Assembly (NCBI RefSeq): GCF_014649115.1
Contig: NZ_BMSK01000008.1
Coordinates: forward strand, 62,001 to 126,000
Source: Streptomyces eurythermus
GTDB lineage: Bacteria > Actinomycetota > Actinomycetes > Streptomycetales > Streptomycetaceae
DNA length: 64,000 nt
Direction of reading: 5' to 3'
The notes beneath the pieces are model-generated. The model saw only the letters and a list, made by a program, of their open reading frames with translations, had not been told where the DNA came from and did no database searches. Below are positions 55,106 through 62,871 of the stretch, one piece after another (the stretch's first letter is position 1; the number at the start of each line of letters is the position of its first letter). The translations under genes were made by a program, and so were the position numbers.

Positions 55106-56509
55106 TCACCCGCGTGCCGCGCACGGGTCACAGCAGGACGGGGCCGGTTCGACGCAGATGGTGACGGAGTCGGTGTTGTCGGAGGTGTCCGGCTCGGTCT
55201 CGTTGCCGGTCACCGTGGCGGTGTTGGTGAGCGGGCCCGCCTCCGTGGCCTTGGCGCGCAGGACGAGGGACGCGGTGGCGCCGTCGGCCAGGTCGCCGAC
55301 CGCCCACTCGCCGGTCGCCGGGTCGTACGTGCCGGACGCGCTGTCGGCGGACAGGAAGGTCAGGCCGTAGGGGAGTTCGTCGGTGACGACGACGCCGGTG
55401 GCCTGGTTCGGTCCGGTGTTGCGGACGGTGATGCGGTACGTCACGGTCTGGCCGACGGTCACCGTGGTCGCGTCGGCCGACTTCGTCACGTTCAGGTCGG
55501 CCGCCGGAAGGACCTCGGTGATCTGCTCGTCGGACGTGGCGGTCAGCGGCTCCGGGGTGCCGCCGAGCCGGTTCTCGTAGGTGGCGGTCGCGGCGTTGCT
55601 GATCTGCGAGCCGCCGGCGGACCGGTCGATGACCACCCGGTACTCCACCGTGGTGCCCGCCGGGACGGTCTCGGTGCTGGGCAGACTGCCGCCCTGCCCG
55701 GCGCTCGCGCCGTTGCCCAGGTGGAAGACGACCCTGTTCGTCTCCTCGTCGAAGTACGCCTGGTCGTCGCCCTGTTCGTCGGTCTTCGGGCCCGCGTTCG
55801 GGCCGTCGATGATACGCAGGGACCCGGGCACATACGTCGTGCCCTCCGGGATGTCGTCGGCCAGCACGAGGTTCTCCGCCGGGCCGCCGCCCTCGTTCTT
55901 CGCGGTGATGCGGTAGGTGATGACGTCACCCACCTCCAACGGCCCCGCCGGGATGGCGGACTTGGTCAGCTGCACGAAGGGAGCGGTGCCGAAGAAGACG
56001 CCGTCGAGGAAGTTGCCGATGCCCCGGTTGCCGCCGGCCGCGGAGACGGAGCGGAAGGCGAAGCGCGTCACCGTCTGTCCCGCCGGGACGGTGTAGGTGC
56101 CGGTGTAGTAGCCCCAGGAGGTGTTGCCGTCGGTGAAGCGGCGCTGTTCCACCGGTGAGGCCGGCGAGCCGATGTCCAGGGCCATGGTGTCCTGTCCCAG
56201 CCGGCCACGGTGGTAGAGCCGCCAGTACAGCGTGGACCCGGGCGTGGTCGGCAGGTCCTGGTAGAGCGTGGCGACCTCGTTGGCGTTCAGCTCGGCGAAC
56301 TGCTCGCCCTCGGCCGCCGGCACGCCGTTGAACCCGGACCGCCACAGCTCGATCATGTGGTCGGACGCGGTGGTGCGCCAGCCCGGGACGTACTTGGGCG
56401 CCTGCGTCTGCGAAGCGTCCGGCAGGATCTCGTAGTTGGTGACGGTGGGCCGCTCGAAGCCGCCGTTGACGAGCGCGACCCGGAGCGGAGCGGCGGGAGG
56501 TGTGGTCAT
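55106..56509 (-). CDS. DUF11-domain protein with N-terminal beta-sandwich and cysteine-rich tail
   Basis: 467 residues. The first 165 (VALVNGGFERPTVTNYEILPD, then ELWRSGFNGVPAAEGEQFAELNA) resemble a carbohydrate-binding-like beta-sandwich. Two DUF11 repeats follow (about 165-315 and 315-450), the second with NTGPNQATGVVVTDELPYGLTFLS. The chain ends in VEPAPSCCDPCAARG, with three clustered cysteines. DUF11 proteins are normally exported, yet no signal peptide is visible at ATG 56509, which has GGAAG before it, and no upstream start adds one. Function unknown. Confidence 0.82.
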   Translation of the reverse strand: MTTPPAAPLRVALVNGGFERPTVTNYEILPDASQTQAPKYVPGWRTTASDHMIELWRSGFNGVPAAEGEQFAELNANEVATLYQDLPTTPGSTLYWRLYHRGRLGQDTMALDIGSPASPVEQRRFTDGNTSWGYYTGTYTVPAGQTVTRFAFRSVSAAGGNRGIGNFLDGVFFGTAPFVQLTKSAIPAGPLEVGDVITYRITAKNEGGGPAENLVLADDIPEGTTYVPGSLRIIDGPNAGPKTDEQGDDQAYFDEETNRVVFHLGNGASAGQGGSLPSTETVPAGTTVEYRVVIDRSAGGSQISNAATATYENRLGGTPEPLTATSDEQITEVLPAADLNVTKSADATTVTVGQTVTYRITVRNTGPNQATGVVVTDELPYGLTFLSADSASGTYDPATGEWAVGDLADGATASLVLRAKATEAGPLTNTATVTGNETEPDTSDNTDSVTICVEPAPSCCDPCAARG

Positions 56510-56839
56510 GGGTCTTCCCCTTGCGTCGGCGTTGCTGGAGTGCGCCCCCCACCGGCCGTACACGCGCCGGAGGCGACGCCGGAACGCCAGCCAGAGCAGC
56601 GCATCCGCGTGACCTCGGGAAGAGACGGCCGAACGGCTCTCGCCAACCTGGTGCGGCGGGTTTGGACCGCCGTCCGCCGACGCCGCTTTCCCCCGGTCGC
56701 CCGTCGCCGCCGGGACGGTGCCACTCCGGTCACCCACGTATACGTGACACCAGGCGTCAGCTCAGCCGTGGCCGAAAACGCCGGCTCATCTGCGTGCCGC
56801 TCACCCTTTCCCGGGATGATTCGGGGAGCGTGAAGTTGA
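56510..56839. other. Leader region of the DUF11 gene, no gene seen
   Basis: 330 bp without a supported gene. CACGTATACGTG at 56735-56746 is a perfect 12-bp palindrome in AT-richer DNA, flanked by GTCAC and GACAC, and may be an operator. No clear promoter hexamers were found. Confidence 0.4.
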
Positions 56840-56879
56840 CGCCCTCGGTGCACGGTACCGCTGCCGTGCGCCGAGGGCG
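56840..56879 (-). terminator. Terminator of the conservon/P450 transcript
   Basis: CGCCCTCGGTGCACGG (56840-56855) and CCGTGCGCCGAGGGCG (56864-56879) are complementary at 15 of 16 positions. They lie 14 bases past the stop of the last P450 gene. Confidence 0.75.
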
Positions 56880-56892
56880 CTGAGCCGGTGCG

Positions 56893-58119
56893 CTAGGGGT
56901 TGAGTCGTACAGGCAGTTCGAAGAGGTCGTTCTGGGTGACCACCGGCTTGTTGCGCAGCTCGCTCGCCGGTACCGCGAGGTCCAGGCCCGGGAACCGGGC
57001 GTACAGCGCCGGCAGGGCGATGCCCGCCTCCAGCCGGGACAGGGCGGCGCCGGGGCACACGTGCGGGCCGTGGCCGAAGGAGATGTGCCGGTTGCGCGTC
57101 TCACGGGTGATGTCGAAGCCGCCCGCGGTCGGGCCGTGCGCGTTCTCGTCGCGCCCGATCGCGCCGTACGACACGATCAGCGCGTCCCCGGCCGGGATCA
57201 CCTTGTCGCCGACCGGCACGTCCTCGGTCGCGAACCGGATCAGGACGTGCGAGGTGGGCGTGGAGTAGCGCAGCGTCTCCTCGATCACCGCGGACCAGTC
57301 GGCCCGCCCGGACAGCACCAGGGCGCGCTGCTCGGGGTGGGTGGAGAGGTTGACGACGGCGTTGACGATCAGCGAGATCGTCGTCTCGTGGCCCGCCGCC
57401 ACCATCAGCTGGAGGGTGGAGACGATCTCCTCGTCCGTGAGCCGGTCGCCGTCCTCCGCCGCGAGGATCAGCGCGCTGGTCAGATCGTCGCCCGGCTCGG
57501 CCCGCTTCGCCGCCACCGTCTCGGCCATGATCCCCGCCAGCTCGGCGAGGGTCGCCCCGACCTCCTGCGGCGGGGTCTGGGTGGAGAAGAACTTCTCGAA
57601 CAGCACCTTCAGCCGGGGCAGCCGCGCCTCCTCGATCCCCATCAGGTCGGCGATCACATACATGGGCAACGGATAGGCGAAGGCCGACTTCAGGTCGACG
57701 GTGCGGCCGTCCGCGGGCAGCGCGTCCAGCAGGTCCTGGGTGAGCTTCGCTATCCGCTCCCGCATCCGCTCCACCCGGCGCGGGGTGAGCGCCTGCGCGA
57801 CCAGCGTGCGCAGCCGGCGGTGGTCGGCGCCGTCGACGGTGAGCATGGAGCGGCCCGGGTTGGCCAGGCCGATCAGCGGCCAGTCCGCGGGGATCTCACC
57901 GCGCCGCCAGGCCCCCCACACGTTGATGTCCTTCACCAGGCGCGGATCGGTGAGCAGCGCCTTGGCCTCGGCGTGGTGGGTGACGGCCCACACCGGTACG
58001 CCGCCGGGCAGTTCGACCGCGGCGAGCGGACCGGCCGCGCGCAGGGCCGCGCTCTCGGCGTCCAGGTCGGTGACGAAGGGGTCCAGGGCGATGCGGGGTG
58101 CTGCGGTACCGGTCGTCAT
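56893..58119 (-). CDS. Cytochrome P450 (CYP154-like), downstream of the conservon
   Basis: The 408-residue P450 has all canonical motifs: I-helix LMVAAGHETTISL, ExxR in EETLRYSTP and the haem loop FGHGPHVCPG (Cys355). Actinobacterial conservons often end with a CYP157/CYP154-type pair, and this member looks like the catalytically normal partner. Substrate unknown; electrons probably come from a ferredoxin and a reductase such as the one at 22752. GGGAGG precedes ATG 58119. A GC hairpin (58168-58193) lies in the 111-bp gap behind the upstream P450, so it may be expressed at a lower or separately controlled level. Confidence 0.92.
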   Translation of the reverse strand: MTTGTAAPRIALDPFVTDLDAESAALRAAGPLAAVELPGGVPVWAVTHHAEAKALLTDPRLVKDINVWGAWRRGEIPADWPLIGLANPGRSMLTVDGADHRRLRTLVAQALTPRRVERMRERIAKLTQDLLDALPADGRTVDLKSAFAYPLPMYVIADLMGIEEARLPRLKVLFEKFFSTQTPPQEVGATLAELAGIMAETVAAKRAEPGDDLTSALILAAEDGDRLTDEEIVSTLQLMVAAGHETTISLIVNAVVNLSTHPEQRALVLSGRADWSAVIEETLRYSTPTSHVLIRFATEDVPVGDKVIPAGDALIVSYGAIGRDENAHGPTAGGFDITRETRNRHISFGHGPHVCPGAALSRLEAGIALPALYARFPGLDLAVPASELRNKPVVTQNDLFELPVRLNP

Positions 58120-58167
58120 CTGACGTGCCTCCCATGGCTGGGGTCGTAAGTGCGCGGGTACGGCGCC

Positions 58168-58193
58168 GGTCCGGGGAGGACACCCCCCGGACC
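58168..58193 (-). terminator. Hairpin between the two conservon P450 genes
   Basis: GGTCCGGGG (58168-58176) pairs exactly with CCCCGGACC (58185-58193), loop 8 nt. It may be a partial terminator separating the last P450 from the conservon transcript. Confidence 0.4.
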
Positions 58194-58230
58194 CCCGGCC
58201 GCACGACGCACCGGCCGGGGCGACGCGGGA

Positions 58231-59442
58231 TCAGCGGGCTGGTACGGGGCTGAACCGGACGGGCAGTCTGGTCAGTCCTCTCAGCCAGGGCGAGGGCCGC
58301 CGGGTGAGGGAGTCGGCGGGTACCGCCAGATCGATGTCCGGCAGCCGGTCCAGCACCACCTCGATGCCGGTCCGCGCGATCACCTCGGCGACCTCCTGCG
58401 CGGGGAACGGGCAGCGGTGCTCACCGTGGCCGAAGGAGAAGTGCGCGTTGTTGCCGCCGGTCAGCTCCGAGGCGTCGGTGCGCACCTGCGGATCGGAGTT
58501 GGCGCCCTGCAGACCGAGCAGCAGCAGGTCACCGGCCCGGACGGCCCGGCCGCCGAGGCGGGTGTCACGGGCGGCCCAGCGGCCCGCCACGTTCTGTGTG
58601 GGCGTGTCCTCCCACAGCACCTCGTTCATCGCCTCGGCGACGCTGTTGCGCCCGCCGAACAGGGAGGCGGCGAACCGGTCGTCGGTCAGCATCAGCCGCA
58701 GCGAGTTGCCGATCCAGTCCGCGGTCGGCTGGTGCCCGGCCGCCATCATCACCATCAGGTCCTGGACGATCTCCTCGTCGCTGAACCCGCTGTCGTCGGC
58801 GAGCATCCGGGAGACCACGTCGTCCGCGGGCTCCTTCCTCCGGTCCGCGACCAACCGGGCCATGGAACCGGCCAGATGCGCCTGCCCGGCCAGCGCCCGC
58901 TCCCGGCCGTCGATCATGTCGTTCAGGGCGGTGACCAGCCCGGGGCCCTCCTCGTCGGAGAACCCGTAGAGCCGGGCCAGGACCCGTACCGGCAGCAGCA
59001 TGGCGTACTGCGCGATCAGATCGGCCTCGCCCGCGGCGCACAGCGCGTCGATCAGCTCGTCCGCGAACCGCTCGGCGTGCCCGCGCATCTCGAACGGGTC
59101 CACCGCCTCCAGCGCGTTGCTCACCATCGCCGCGCGCTGCCGGTGCCGTTCGCCGACCGTGTAGAGGATCGACGGCTGCTTGCGCCCGATCATCGGCAGC
59201 AGCGGCCAGTCCGCGGGGATGTTCTCCCACTGGTTCCACAGGTCCGAGTCCCGGCTGAACAGCACGGGATCACCGGTGACCTGGTGCAGTTCCCGGTAGC
59301 CGAGCACCAGCCAGGCCGGGATGTCACCGTCGAGCAGCACCGGCACCACGGAGCCGTGGTCGCGCCGCATCTCCCGGTACAGGCGCGCGGGTTCGGTCTG
59401 GAACCGGGGACCGCTGAGCGGGACGGCGTCGGGGGTGGTCAC
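58231..59442 (-). CDS. cvnE: Conservon cytochrome P450 without the EXXR arginine (CYP157-like)
   Basis: The 403-residue P450 keeps the haem loop FGHGEHRCPF (Cys344). Elsewhere the K-helix reads NEVLW (Glu274 to Trp277), so the otherwise near-universal arginine of ExxR is tryptophan. The I-helix reads AAGHQPTADW, with the usual acidic residue replaced. Loss of ExxR is known from the CYP157 family, whose members sit in conservons. The GTG at 59442 overlaps the stop of the GTPase gene (GTGTGA), showing it belongs to the same operon. It may be a monooxygenase with altered folding of the K-helix region, or a haem sensor or partner. Confidence 0.9.
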   Translation of the reverse strand: MTTPDAVPLSGPRFQTEPARLYREMRRDHGSVVPVLLDGDIPAWLVLGYRELHQVTGDPVLFSRDSDLWNQWENIPADWPLLPMIGRKQPSILYTVGERHRQRAAMVSNALEAVDPFEMRGHAERFADELIDALCAAGEADLIAQYAMLLPVRVLARLYGFSDEEGPGLVTALNDMIDGRERALAGQAHLAGSMARLVADRRKEPADDVVSRMLADDSGFSDEEIVQDLMVMMAAGHQPTADWIGNSLRLMLTDDRFAASLFGGRNSVAEAMNEVLWEDTPTQNVAGRWAARDTRLGGRAVRAGDLLLLGLQGANSDPQVRTDASELTGGNNAHFSFGHGEHRCPFPAQEVAEVIARTGIEVVLDRLPDIDLAVPADSLTRRPSPWLRGLTRLPVRFSPVPAR

Positions 59443-60101
59443 ACGAACTCCTGTCGGGGCAGGCCCGCCCGCGCGGACGGGTCGGCGTACCGGTTCTTCA
59501 CGTGCTGCACCAGCGTGATCAGCACCTGCTTGCCCGACTCCCGGGAGCGGGCGTCGCAGTCGACCAGCGGCACATGCGGATCCAGGTCGAGGGCCTCGCG
59601 GACGTCCCCCCCGGCCCGTACCGGACCGCCGAAGTCGTTGCAGGCCACGATGAACGGCGTGCCGTGGTGCTCCAGCCGGTCGATGGCGTACCAGGAGTCG
59701 TCGATCCGCCGGGTGTCGACCAGGACGACCGCGCCGAGCGTGCCGGTGAACAGCCGGTCCCACAGGAACCAGAACCGCTCCTGGCCCGGCGCGCCGAACA
59801 GGTACAGCACATTGCGCGCGTCCAGGGTGATCCGGCCGAAGTCGAAGGCCACCGTGGTCGCGGACTTGCCGCGCACCTGGGCGATGTCGTCGATGGCCTC
59901 GCCGGCCTGGGTCATCGTCTCCTCGGTGTTGAGGGGACGGATCTCGCTGACCGAACGGACCAGCGTGGTCTTGCCGACGCCGAAGCCACCCACGACCACG
60001 ATCTTGAAGCCTTGGTCGGCGGTGGCACCCAACGGGGTGCTCCCCCGCTCTCGGCTCCGCTCGAGCGGGGGGACCCCCATGTCAGAGGTTGCGTAGTCCA
60101 A
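59439..60101 (-). CDS. cvnD: Conservon GTP-binding protein CvnD
   Basis: A 220-residue small Ras-like GTPase of the MglA-like branch. It has Walker A GGFGVGKTTLV, the FDFGRI segment, FGAPGQERF (G3), and VACNDF as the G4-like motif. Its partner is the roadblock protein CvnB. The start is the TTG at 60101 (LDYATSD), inside the end of cvnC, as the usual N-terminus of this family begins MDxAxSD. Between residues 8 and 25 the chain carries PPLERSRERGSTPLG, encoded by a palindromic intergenic-type repeat, absent from the family as I know it. ATG 60080 is an alternative start. Confidence 0.9.
   Translation of the reverse strand: MDYATSDMGVPPLERSRERGSTPLGATADQGFKIVVVGGFGVGKTTLVRSVSEIRPLNTEETMTQAGEAIDDIAQVRGKSATTVAFDFGRITLDARNVLYLFGAPGQERFWFLWDRLFTGTLGAVVLVDTRRIDDSWYAIDRLEHHGTPFIVACNDFGGPVRAGGDVREALDLDPHVPLVDCDARSRESGKQVLITLVQHVKNRYADPSARAGLPRQEFV
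60034..60078. repeat. Palindromic REP-like element inside cvnD
   Basis: The 45-bp element begins GGGGTGCTCCCCCGCTC and ends GAGCGGGGGGACCCC. The arms are complementary apart from a small length difference, with TCGGCTCCGCTC-type loop sequence. I recognise this as the abundant interspersed palindrome of Streptomyces genomes, normally intergenic. Here it is in frame in the 5' part of cvnD. Confidence 0.75.
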
Positions 60102-60444
60102 CGAGCACCTGCTCCAGGATGTCGGGATCGGTGATGGCCGGCCGGCGCGGGTGCCGGGCGCTGATCCGGCCCGCCGCCAGCAGATCGGACAGCAGGACCT
60201 TGGTGATGCTCACGGGCAGCCGCAGCTCGGCGGCGATCTCCACCACCGAGGTGGGGGACTGGGCCAGCTTCAGGATGGCCACGTGCTCCGACTGCATGCC
60301 GGCCGTCGGCTCCGACTCGGCGACCACGAGGGTGACCAGGTCGAAGGGGTTGTCGGGGTCGGACCGGCTGCGTCCCTGGGTGATGGTGTACAGCCGGTCG
60401 GGAGCGTCGTCGCGGCCCGGACGGTTCCTGCCGGGTCCGCTCAT
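60082..60444 (-). CDS. cvnC: Conservon protein CvnC (DUF742)
   Basis: A 120-residue protein with the DUF742 features RLYTITQGRSRSD, FDLVTLVVAESEPTAGMQSEHVAILKLAQSPTSVVEIAAEL in outline and LPVSITKVLLSDLLAAGRI. It looks like a winged-helix fold. In conservons CvnC joins the membrane-bound complex of kinase-like CvnA, roadblock CvnB and GTPase CvnD, loosely resembling eukaryotic GPCR modules. Its ATG overlaps cvnB stop by four bases and its 3' end overlaps the cvnD start. Confidence 0.93.
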   Translation of the reverse strand: MSGPGRNRPGRDDAPDRLYTITQGRSRSDPDNPFDLVTLVVAESEPTAGMQSEHVAILKLAQSPTSVVEIAAELRLPVSITKVLLSDLLAAGRISARHPRRPAITDPDILEQVLVGLRNL

Positions 60445-60848
60445 GACGTACGGGGCAGGGCGGTCAGGTACGTGCCGAGCTGCTCCACCAGCTCGCTCAT
60501 GTTGTGCCCGACGACTCCGGCGTCCGCGTCCTCGGTGGTGACCACGGCCAGATGGGCGCCGGCGCCCGCCTCCACGATGAACAGCACACCGCCGTAGAAC
60601 TCGGTCATCGCCGAGCGCACCCCGCCGCTGCCGTCGCCGAACTCCACGGACGCGCCGTGCGACAGCGACTGGATGCCGGCGGCGATCGCGGCCAGCTGGT
60701 CGGCCTGGTCGACGCTCAGTTCCGGCGTCCGGCACAGCTTCAGCCCGTCCCGGGACAGCACGAGCGCGTGCCGCGCACCCGGGGTCCTCTCCAGCAGGCC
60801 CTCCAGGAGCCAGGTGAGCTTGTCGTCGGCGGTGGTCGGGCCGGTCAT
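60441..60848 (-). CDS. cvnB: Conservon roadblock/LC7 protein CvnB
   Basis: A 135-residue roadblock/LC7-fold protein, with LTWLLEGLLERTPGARHALVLSRDGL in outline and AAIAAGIQSLSHGAS. It resembles MglB and is expected to bind and regulate CvnD as a GTPase-activating partner. Four-base ATGA overlaps on both sides show tight translational coupling inside the operon. Confidence 0.94.
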   Translation of the reverse strand: MTGPTTADDKLTWLLEGLLERTPGARHALVLSRDGLKLCRTPELSVDQADQLAAIAAGIQSLSHGASVEFGDGSGGVRSAMTEFYGGVLFIVEAGAGAHLAVVTTEDADAGVVGHNMSELVEQLGTYLTALPRTS

Positions 60849-62611
60849 GAAGTGGTGTCGCCTTCCGGGTGCGAGTGCGAGTGCGAGTGGGTGTGCGAGT
60901 GGCTGGGCGTGTGCGGGTGGGAGGGCGCGGGGGAGCCGCGGTCACCGGTGCCGTACGAGCCGTGTTCACCGGTGTCGGTCCGGCTGTCGTCGGTCGGCCC
61001 GGCTACGGCGGCCCGGTCGTCCGGGTTCGCCGGGGTCACGGCGGCGGGGCCGTCCGGCGTCGGCGCGTCGGAGGGGCCGGACAGGCCGGACGGATCGGTC
61101 GAACGGGCCGGGGGCCCCTCCTCCGACGGGCCGGCCGCGGGCGCGGGCCGCGGGCCCGAGGGTGCCGACGGGCGGACGGCCTGGCGGAAGCTGCTGAAGC
61201 GGGCGGCGCGGGCCTTGCCCTCCTCCGCGGTCGGCGCGCTGCGCGGCCCGCTGTCGGACGCGGACCGGGCGCGCTCGGCCTCGGCGAGCGTACGGCCCCG
61301 GCGCCGCTTGGGCAGCCCGGCCGGGCCCGGTTCGGCCGGCGCGGCCGACTCGTGGACCGGGGCGGCCTCCAGCGCGGGCGGCGGCGGTACGGGCGTCACG
61401 CTCTGCGCGGGCGTCGCGTTCCGCGGGGTCGTCACGCTCTGCGCGGGCGGGGCCGCGGCGGCCGGCTCGGCCGGGGCGGGGCCGGTCAGGATGGACTGCG
61501 GGATGAGCATCAGCACGCCCGTGCCGCCGCGCGCGGAGGGCCGGAACGACACCTTGAGCCCGTGCTTGCGGGAGAGGCGGCCGACCACGGCGAGCCCGAG
61601 CCGGGTGCCGGTCAGACCGCCCAGCCCGGAGACGTCCCCGGCGACCGCCCGCTCGGCGCGGCGCAGCTGCACATCGCCCATCACCAGCCCGCTGTCCTCC
61701 ACCGACACGATGGCCCCGGCCGGCACCTCCTCCACGTACACGTGGACCTCGGCCGTGGGCGGCGAGAAGTTCGCGGCGTTGTCGAGGAGTTCGGCGAGCG
61801 CGTGCATCACACCCTCGGCGGCGTGCCCGGCGACGGCGGCCTCGCTGGTCGAGTGCACCCGCACCCGCCGGTACCCGGCGATCCGGCCCATCGCACCGCG
61901 CAGGATCGACTCCATGCTGATCGGCCGCGCCCACCGGCGCCCCGAACGCGCCCCGGTGAGCACGGCGATGGAGTCCGCGAGCCGGCCGGCCTGGGCGGTG
62001 CGGTGGTCGAGGTGGAGCAGATCGTGCAGCACGTCCTCGTCGGTGTGCCGTTCCTCCATCGCCCGCAGGTCGGCGAGCGTGGCGGTGGCCAGGGCCTGCA
62101 TCCGGGCGGCGGCGTTGGAGGTCGCCGAGATCGCGGCCGACCGCTCGCGCCGGGCCTGCTCCAATTCGTCCGCCAGCCGGGCGTTCTCCTGCCGGAGCCG
62201 GTCCAGCTCCCGGGTGCCCTCGGCGACCAGGCGGTCCCGTTCGGCGGTGAACGACTCCGTCAGCTCCGCGCGCTGCCGGGCCAGTTCGTCCACGAGCCGC
62301 TGCTGTTCCCGGTGCGCCTCCTCGGTCGTACGGGCCTGCTGCTGGAGCAGTCGTCCGACGTCCTGGGTGACACCCTCCAGCCGCTGCCGGGTGTCCCGCG
62401 CGGTGCGCCGCGCGTGCGCGGCCGTGGCCACCGCCGCGCTGAGGACGACCGCCGCCACGGCTCCGCCGCCGGCGAGCGGGGTGCGTGCCGCGCCCGGCGC
62501 CACCGCCACGGCCGCGCAGACCGCGAGCGCCGACAGCACACCGGTGACGGCGAGGGCGGAGACGAACGTACGGAGGGAGGGTCGGTCGCCGGGGTGCGTG
62601 GGCGCGGTCAT
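60845..62611 (-). CDS. cvnA: Conservon sensor histidine-kinase-like protein CvnA
   Basis: 588 residues. Two membrane helices (about 15-62) flank a very short outside loop. A coiled-coil (about 80-160, TEEAHREQQRLVDELARQRAEL in outline) is followed by a dimerisation segment (LLHLDHRTAQAGRL) and a HATPase domain (ALAELLDNAANFSPP, VSVEDSGLVMG, GTRLGLAVVGRLSRKHG). The last 200 residues are a disordered Pro/Ala/Ser region ending in alternating Ser and His (HSHTHSHSHSHP). No phosphorylatable His-box of the classical type is certain. It heads the cvnABCD-P450 operon; a TATAGT -10 box lies about 60 bp upstream. Confidence 0.93.
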   Translation of the reverse strand: MTAPTHPGDRPSLRTFVSALAVTGVLSALAVCAAVAVAPGAARTPLAGGGAVAAVVLSAAVATAAHARRTARDTRQRLEGVTQDVGRLLQQQARTTEEAHREQQRLVDELARQRAELTESFTAERDRLVAEGTRELDRLRQENARLADELEQARRERSAAISATSNAAARMQALATATLADLRAMEERHTDEDVLHDLLHLDHRTAQAGRLADSIAVLTGARSGRRWARPISMESILRGAMGRIAGYRRVRVHSTSEAAVAGHAAEGVMHALAELLDNAANFSPPTAEVHVYVEEVPAGAIVSVEDSGLVMGDVQLRRAERAVAGDVSGLGGLTGTRLGLAVVGRLSRKHGLKVSFRPSARGGTGVLMLIPQSILTGPAPAEPAAAAPPAQSVTTPRNATPAQSVTPVPPPPALEAAPVHESAAPAEPGPAGLPKRRRGRTLAEAERARSASDSGPRSAPTAEEGKARAARFSSFRQAVRPSAPSGPRPAPAAGPSEEGPPARSTDPSGLSGPSDAPTPDGPAAVTPANPDDRAAVAGPTDDSRTDTGEHGSYGTGDRGSPAPSHPHTPSHSHTHSHSHSHPEGDTTS

Positions 62612-62871
62612 CGGTCCGGTCTGGTCCTCATGCGGCTGGGAGACATGGCACAGGTCGTGAATTCGCGGTCACTATACGAGAGTTCGTGATCAAAAAAGAA
62701 CAGAACCCCATGGGTTCATGGTTTCCGCCGGTCATCCGTGCCGAGATCCCGGTACCGGGGGACGGATCAATGGGGGCGAAGGTTGCCTCTCGGTACCTGA
62801 TTCCCATGGTGGGACTTGCCACCCTTTAAGGATCTTGACGCCCCCCGTTCCGGATCGCTGAACTGTCACCG
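62612..62871. other. Divergent promoter region of the conservon and rhomboid-like gene
   Basis: 260 bp, the most AT-rich segment of this end of the window. On the minus strand TATAGT (62676-62671) is a near-consensus -10 box for the conservon operon. A run of six A is at 62692-62697. No matching -35 could be fixed. On the plus strand TTGACG is at 62835-62840, 32 bp before the rhomboid-like start. Confidence 0.45.
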
